A DNA stretch of 64,000 nt, taken from Bacteroidota bacterium (GTDB taxonomy: Bacteria > Bacteroidota > Bacteroidia > Bacteroidales > UBA12077). The stretch is from positions 62,001-126,000 of the forward strand of contig JAHLLG010000002.1 of assembly GCA_020444275.1 (NCBI GenBank). Direction: 5' to 3'. This document shows, piece after piece, positions 61,866-64,000 of this stretch. How positions within the stretch are numbered: the stretch's first letter is position 1; each line of letters starts with the position of its first letter. Position numbers and translations under genes: made by a program. The notes under the pieces are model-generated. The model was not told the origin of the DNA, did not search any database, and was given only the letters and a program-made list of their open reading frames with translations.

Positions 61866-64000
61866 TTATTCGTACCGTAATGCATTTACCGGATTGGTTC
61901 TACTTGCTTTAAATGCCTGATAACTTACGGCTCCGATAGCTATAATTAAAGCTGCAATGCCGCTTATTACGAAAGGCCATACGGTTAAATCTATTCTATA
62001 CACAAAATTATGTAACCAGTTCTTCATAAAATACCATGCAACAGGCCAGGCAATAATATTTGAAATTAACACCAGCTTTAAAAATTCTTTATTCACTAAC
62101 TGAATAATACTCGAAACCGAAGCTCCCATTACTTTGCGAATTCCAATCTCCTTGGTCTTCTGTTCTGCAGTAAATGAAGCTAATCCGAAAATTCCTAAAC
62201 AGGCTATAGAAATAGCTAATATTGAAAAGACAATAAATAAAACAAAGAATCTTTTTTCATTACGATAGAGACTATCCAGGCTTTCTTCATAAAAAACCGG
62301 ATTGAAATGACGGTCGGAGTTCATTTTGTTCCAGGTATCTTCAATATAACGTAAAGTTTCTTTCTGGTTATTTTTACCAATTTTAACCGAAACCCAATAT
62401 CTCCAGTAGTTATCAATAAAATAAACAACAGGAACAATTTTATTATGTACCGATTCGAAATGAAAATCTTTCGCAACTCCCACAATTTGACCTTTCCTTG
62501 GAATCCAATTGTCTGTTTCAGGATTAATCGTTTTCGTTTCAAACGTTTTACCAACAGCATTTTCCCACCCAAATTCTTTCATTGCTGCCTCGTTAATAAT
62601 GAATGTTGAGGTTTCATCTTCGCTCATATCTTTCGAAAAACTTCTTCCTTCTACTATTTTATTTCCAAGGGTTTTAAAAAAGTCGTAATCAACCGTAACA
62701 ATTTTTATCGATTTATTCTCACTATCCACGTTTTCAGCTTTATACGATAAATTACTTGTTAATTTATTGGTAGGTCTTTTGTTTGAGGCTGTTACCGAAA
62801 CGATATTGGGGTTTTGTAATAACTCTTGTTTAAAGGTTTTATATTTTTCATTGCTTGGGCTCCTAAATATTACAATATTTGAAGGATTTATTCCCAGAGG
62901 TTTATTTTGCATGTAATGCCACTGAAGAAATACAACTAAGGTTGAAATGATTAATGTTATGGAAATAGCAAACTGAAATACAACTAAAACTTTTCGCATT
63001 AAAGAGTTTGAGCTGGAAAATTTCTTTCTTTCTTTAAGTACTTTTAATGGTTTAAAGGAGCTTAAATAGAAAGCGGGATAGCTTCCGGAAAGAATTCCAA
63101 TAAGCAATGCAACTACAACTGTTAATAGAATAATCCAAGGATTATTTACCCACTCTATATTAATTTCTTTGCCTGCCAGTTGATTAAAAGTAGGTAGAAG
63201 TAAATCTGAAAGAGCGATGGATATCCATATGGCAATAAATGAAATCAGAACAGCTTCGCCTGTAAATTGAAATATTAAATGCTGTCTTTTAGCTCCTAAT
63301 ATTTTACGTATACCAACTTCCATTGACCTTTTGGAAGATCTGGCCGTTGCAAGGTTCATATAATTGATAGTAGCAATTACAAGAATAAATGTGGCAATAA
63401 TCGAGAAGATAATAACATTTCTCATGCTTCCGTTGGGTTCAAATTCATAACGAGTATTCGACTGAAGATGAATATCATATAAAGGCTGAAAAAGTAAATC
63501 TCCATTTTGAACTCTCGGGCTTTCTTCTCCAAACACATGCACAAAATAGTCTTTCGATGCTTGTTGTATTGATTCAATAGAAACATTTGCAGGTAATAAT
63601 ATATAAGAGTATTGCGATGTTTCACCCCAGTTTTCAAGAACCATTTCGTTGTACATATATTTTCCGGTTTCCATTGAGGCCATAATATTCAAATGAAAAT
63701 GTGCATTTTTAGGCATGTCTTTTATAACTCCTGTAATGCGAATTTGAACGCGTCCGGTTTCACTGAAAACTTCAAGTTCTTTATCAATTGGATTTGAATC
63801 GCCAAAGTATTTTTTTGCTGTCGATTGCGTTATTACAGCTGTAAAAGGTTCTTTTAAAGCTGTTTCCTGATCTCCCATTAACCAATCATACGTAAAAACA
63901 TTAAAAAAATCGTTATCAACCAAAGATATACCGTCTTCGTAAAATTTGTTTTCTCCATATTGTAAGTAAAAAGCACTCGATCGGCTAATTCGTACAAACG
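61866..64000 (-). CDS. FtsX/MacB-type ABC transporter permease, 5' part missing
   Basis: The frame stays open to the right edge, so the N-terminus lies beyond base 64000. The visible 711 residues hold part of a MacB_PCD periplasmic domain, three membrane segments with SSKRSMEVGIRKILGAKRQHLI, a second periplasmic domain, and a final segment set with EQKTKEIGIRKVMGASVSSII, ending VNALRYE. The layout is the same as the permease at 39796, and the two are paralogues in the same family. No ATPase is near. The substrate is unknown. Confidence 0.88.
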   Translation of the reverse strand, partial: FVRISRSSAFYLQYGENKFYEDGISLVDNDFFNVFTYDWLMGDQETALKEPFTAVITQSTAKKYFGDSNPIDKELEVFSETGRVQIRITGVIKDMPKNAHFHLNIMASMETGKYMYNEMVLENWGETSQYSYILLPANVSIESIQQASKDYFVHVFGEESPRVQNGDLLFQPLYDIHLQSNTRYEFEPNGSMRNVIIFSIIATFILVIATINYMNLATARSSKRSMEVGIRKILGAKRQHLIFQFTGEAVLISFIAIWISIALSDLLLPTFNQLAGKEINIEWVNNPWIILLTVVVALLIGILSGSYPAFYLSSFKPLKVLKERKKFSSSNSLMRKVLVVFQFAISITLIISTLVVFLQWHYMQNKPLGINPSNIVIFRSPSNEKYKTFKQELLQNPNIVSVTASNKRPTNKLTSNLSYKAENVDSENKSIKIVTVDYDFFKTLGNKIVEGRSFSKDMSEDETSTFIINEAAMKEFGWENAVGKTFETKTINPETDNWIPRKGQIVGVAKDFHFESVHNKIVPVVYFIDNYWRYWVSVKIGKNNQKETLRYIEDTWNKMNSDRHFNPVFYEESLDSLYRNEKRFFVLFIVFSILAISIACLGIFGLASFTAEQKTKEIGIRKVMGASVSSIIQLVNKEFLKLVLISNIIAWPVAWYFMKNWLHNFVYRIDLTVWPFVISGIAALIIAIGAVSYQAFKASRTNPVNALRYE

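Noticed and set aside
1-64000. tRNA, rRNA, prophage, integrase or complete insertion sequence
   Set aside because: None was recognised on either strand; the hydrogenase and apr-qmo regions have no mobility genes at their borders.

Overview
The window is a 64 kb stretch of an AT-rich genome that reads as an anaerobic member of the Bacteroidota (Bacteroidales/Marinilabiliales-like). The signs are the TAnnTTTG-type promoter elements, TonB-dependent receptor, Omp85/patatin fusion, FtsX/MacB-type permeases and membrane LytTR regulator typical of that phylum, together with oxygen-sensitive chemistry: [FeFe]-hydrogenase, glycyl radical enzyme, ferredoxin-dependent 2-oxoacid oxidoreductases and Qmo/APS reductase. 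The species cannot be fixed from the sequence alone. No tRNA, rRNA, CRISPR array or complete insertion sequence was seen.

Layout. 0-5.4 kb: a truncated patatin/Omp85 protein, a secreted repeat protein, a histone-deacetylase-family hydrolase and a VOC protein. 5.4-19.8 kb: a hydrogenase island. A divergent promoter with a Rex-like operator separates a leftward operon ([2Fe-2S] ferredoxin, PAS-type sensory hydrogenase, SpoIIE/PP2C phosphatase, membrane protein) from a rightward operon (hydC-hydB-hydA, a sensory hydrogenase fused to a histidine kinase, two receiver proteins, rex, ribF, CPBP protease). 19.9-28.4 kb: an ABC importer of the NitT/TauT type with a single-domain response regulator, and divergent from it a TM1266-type regulator, a TonB receptor, hydG, two more small ACT-like hydrogenase-associated proteins and a SiaC-type protein. 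28.4-35.5 kb: a complete aprB-aprA-qmoA-qmoB-qmoC operon (dissimilatory APS reductase and its membrane electron donor), the most surprising content for this phylum. 35.8-44.1 kb: exported peptidases, a pentapeptide-like repeat protein, an alpha/beta hydrolase, a LytTR regulator and an FtsX permease. 44.2-48.8 kb: a glycyl radical enzyme that fits trans-4-hydroxy-L-proline dehydratase, an activase without auxiliary clusters, and hydE. 49-55.2 kb: fused ADP-forming acyl-CoA synthetase, a 53-residue membrane protein, porin, membrane protein, flavodoxin and aminotransferase. 55.3-61.8 kb: two different four-subunit 2-oxoacid:ferredoxin oxidoreductases with an Lrp regulator between them. 61.9 kb to the end: an FtsX-type permease running off the window.

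How it fits together (inference). 2-oxoacid oxidoreductases reduce ferredoxin and make acyl-CoA; the ADP-forming synthetase turns acyl-CoA into ATP; the HydABC hydrogenase can dispose of ferredoxin plus NADH electrons as H2, with HydE and HydG maturing its active site and Rex matching expression to NADH/NAD+. Two sensory hydrogenase paralogues, one wired to a phosphatase and one to a histidine kinase, probably report H2 or redox state. AprBA-QmoABC offers a route between the quinone pool and APS/sulfite, but no sat or dsr gene is in the window, so the direction and completeness of that pathway stay open. hydF is also absent from the window.
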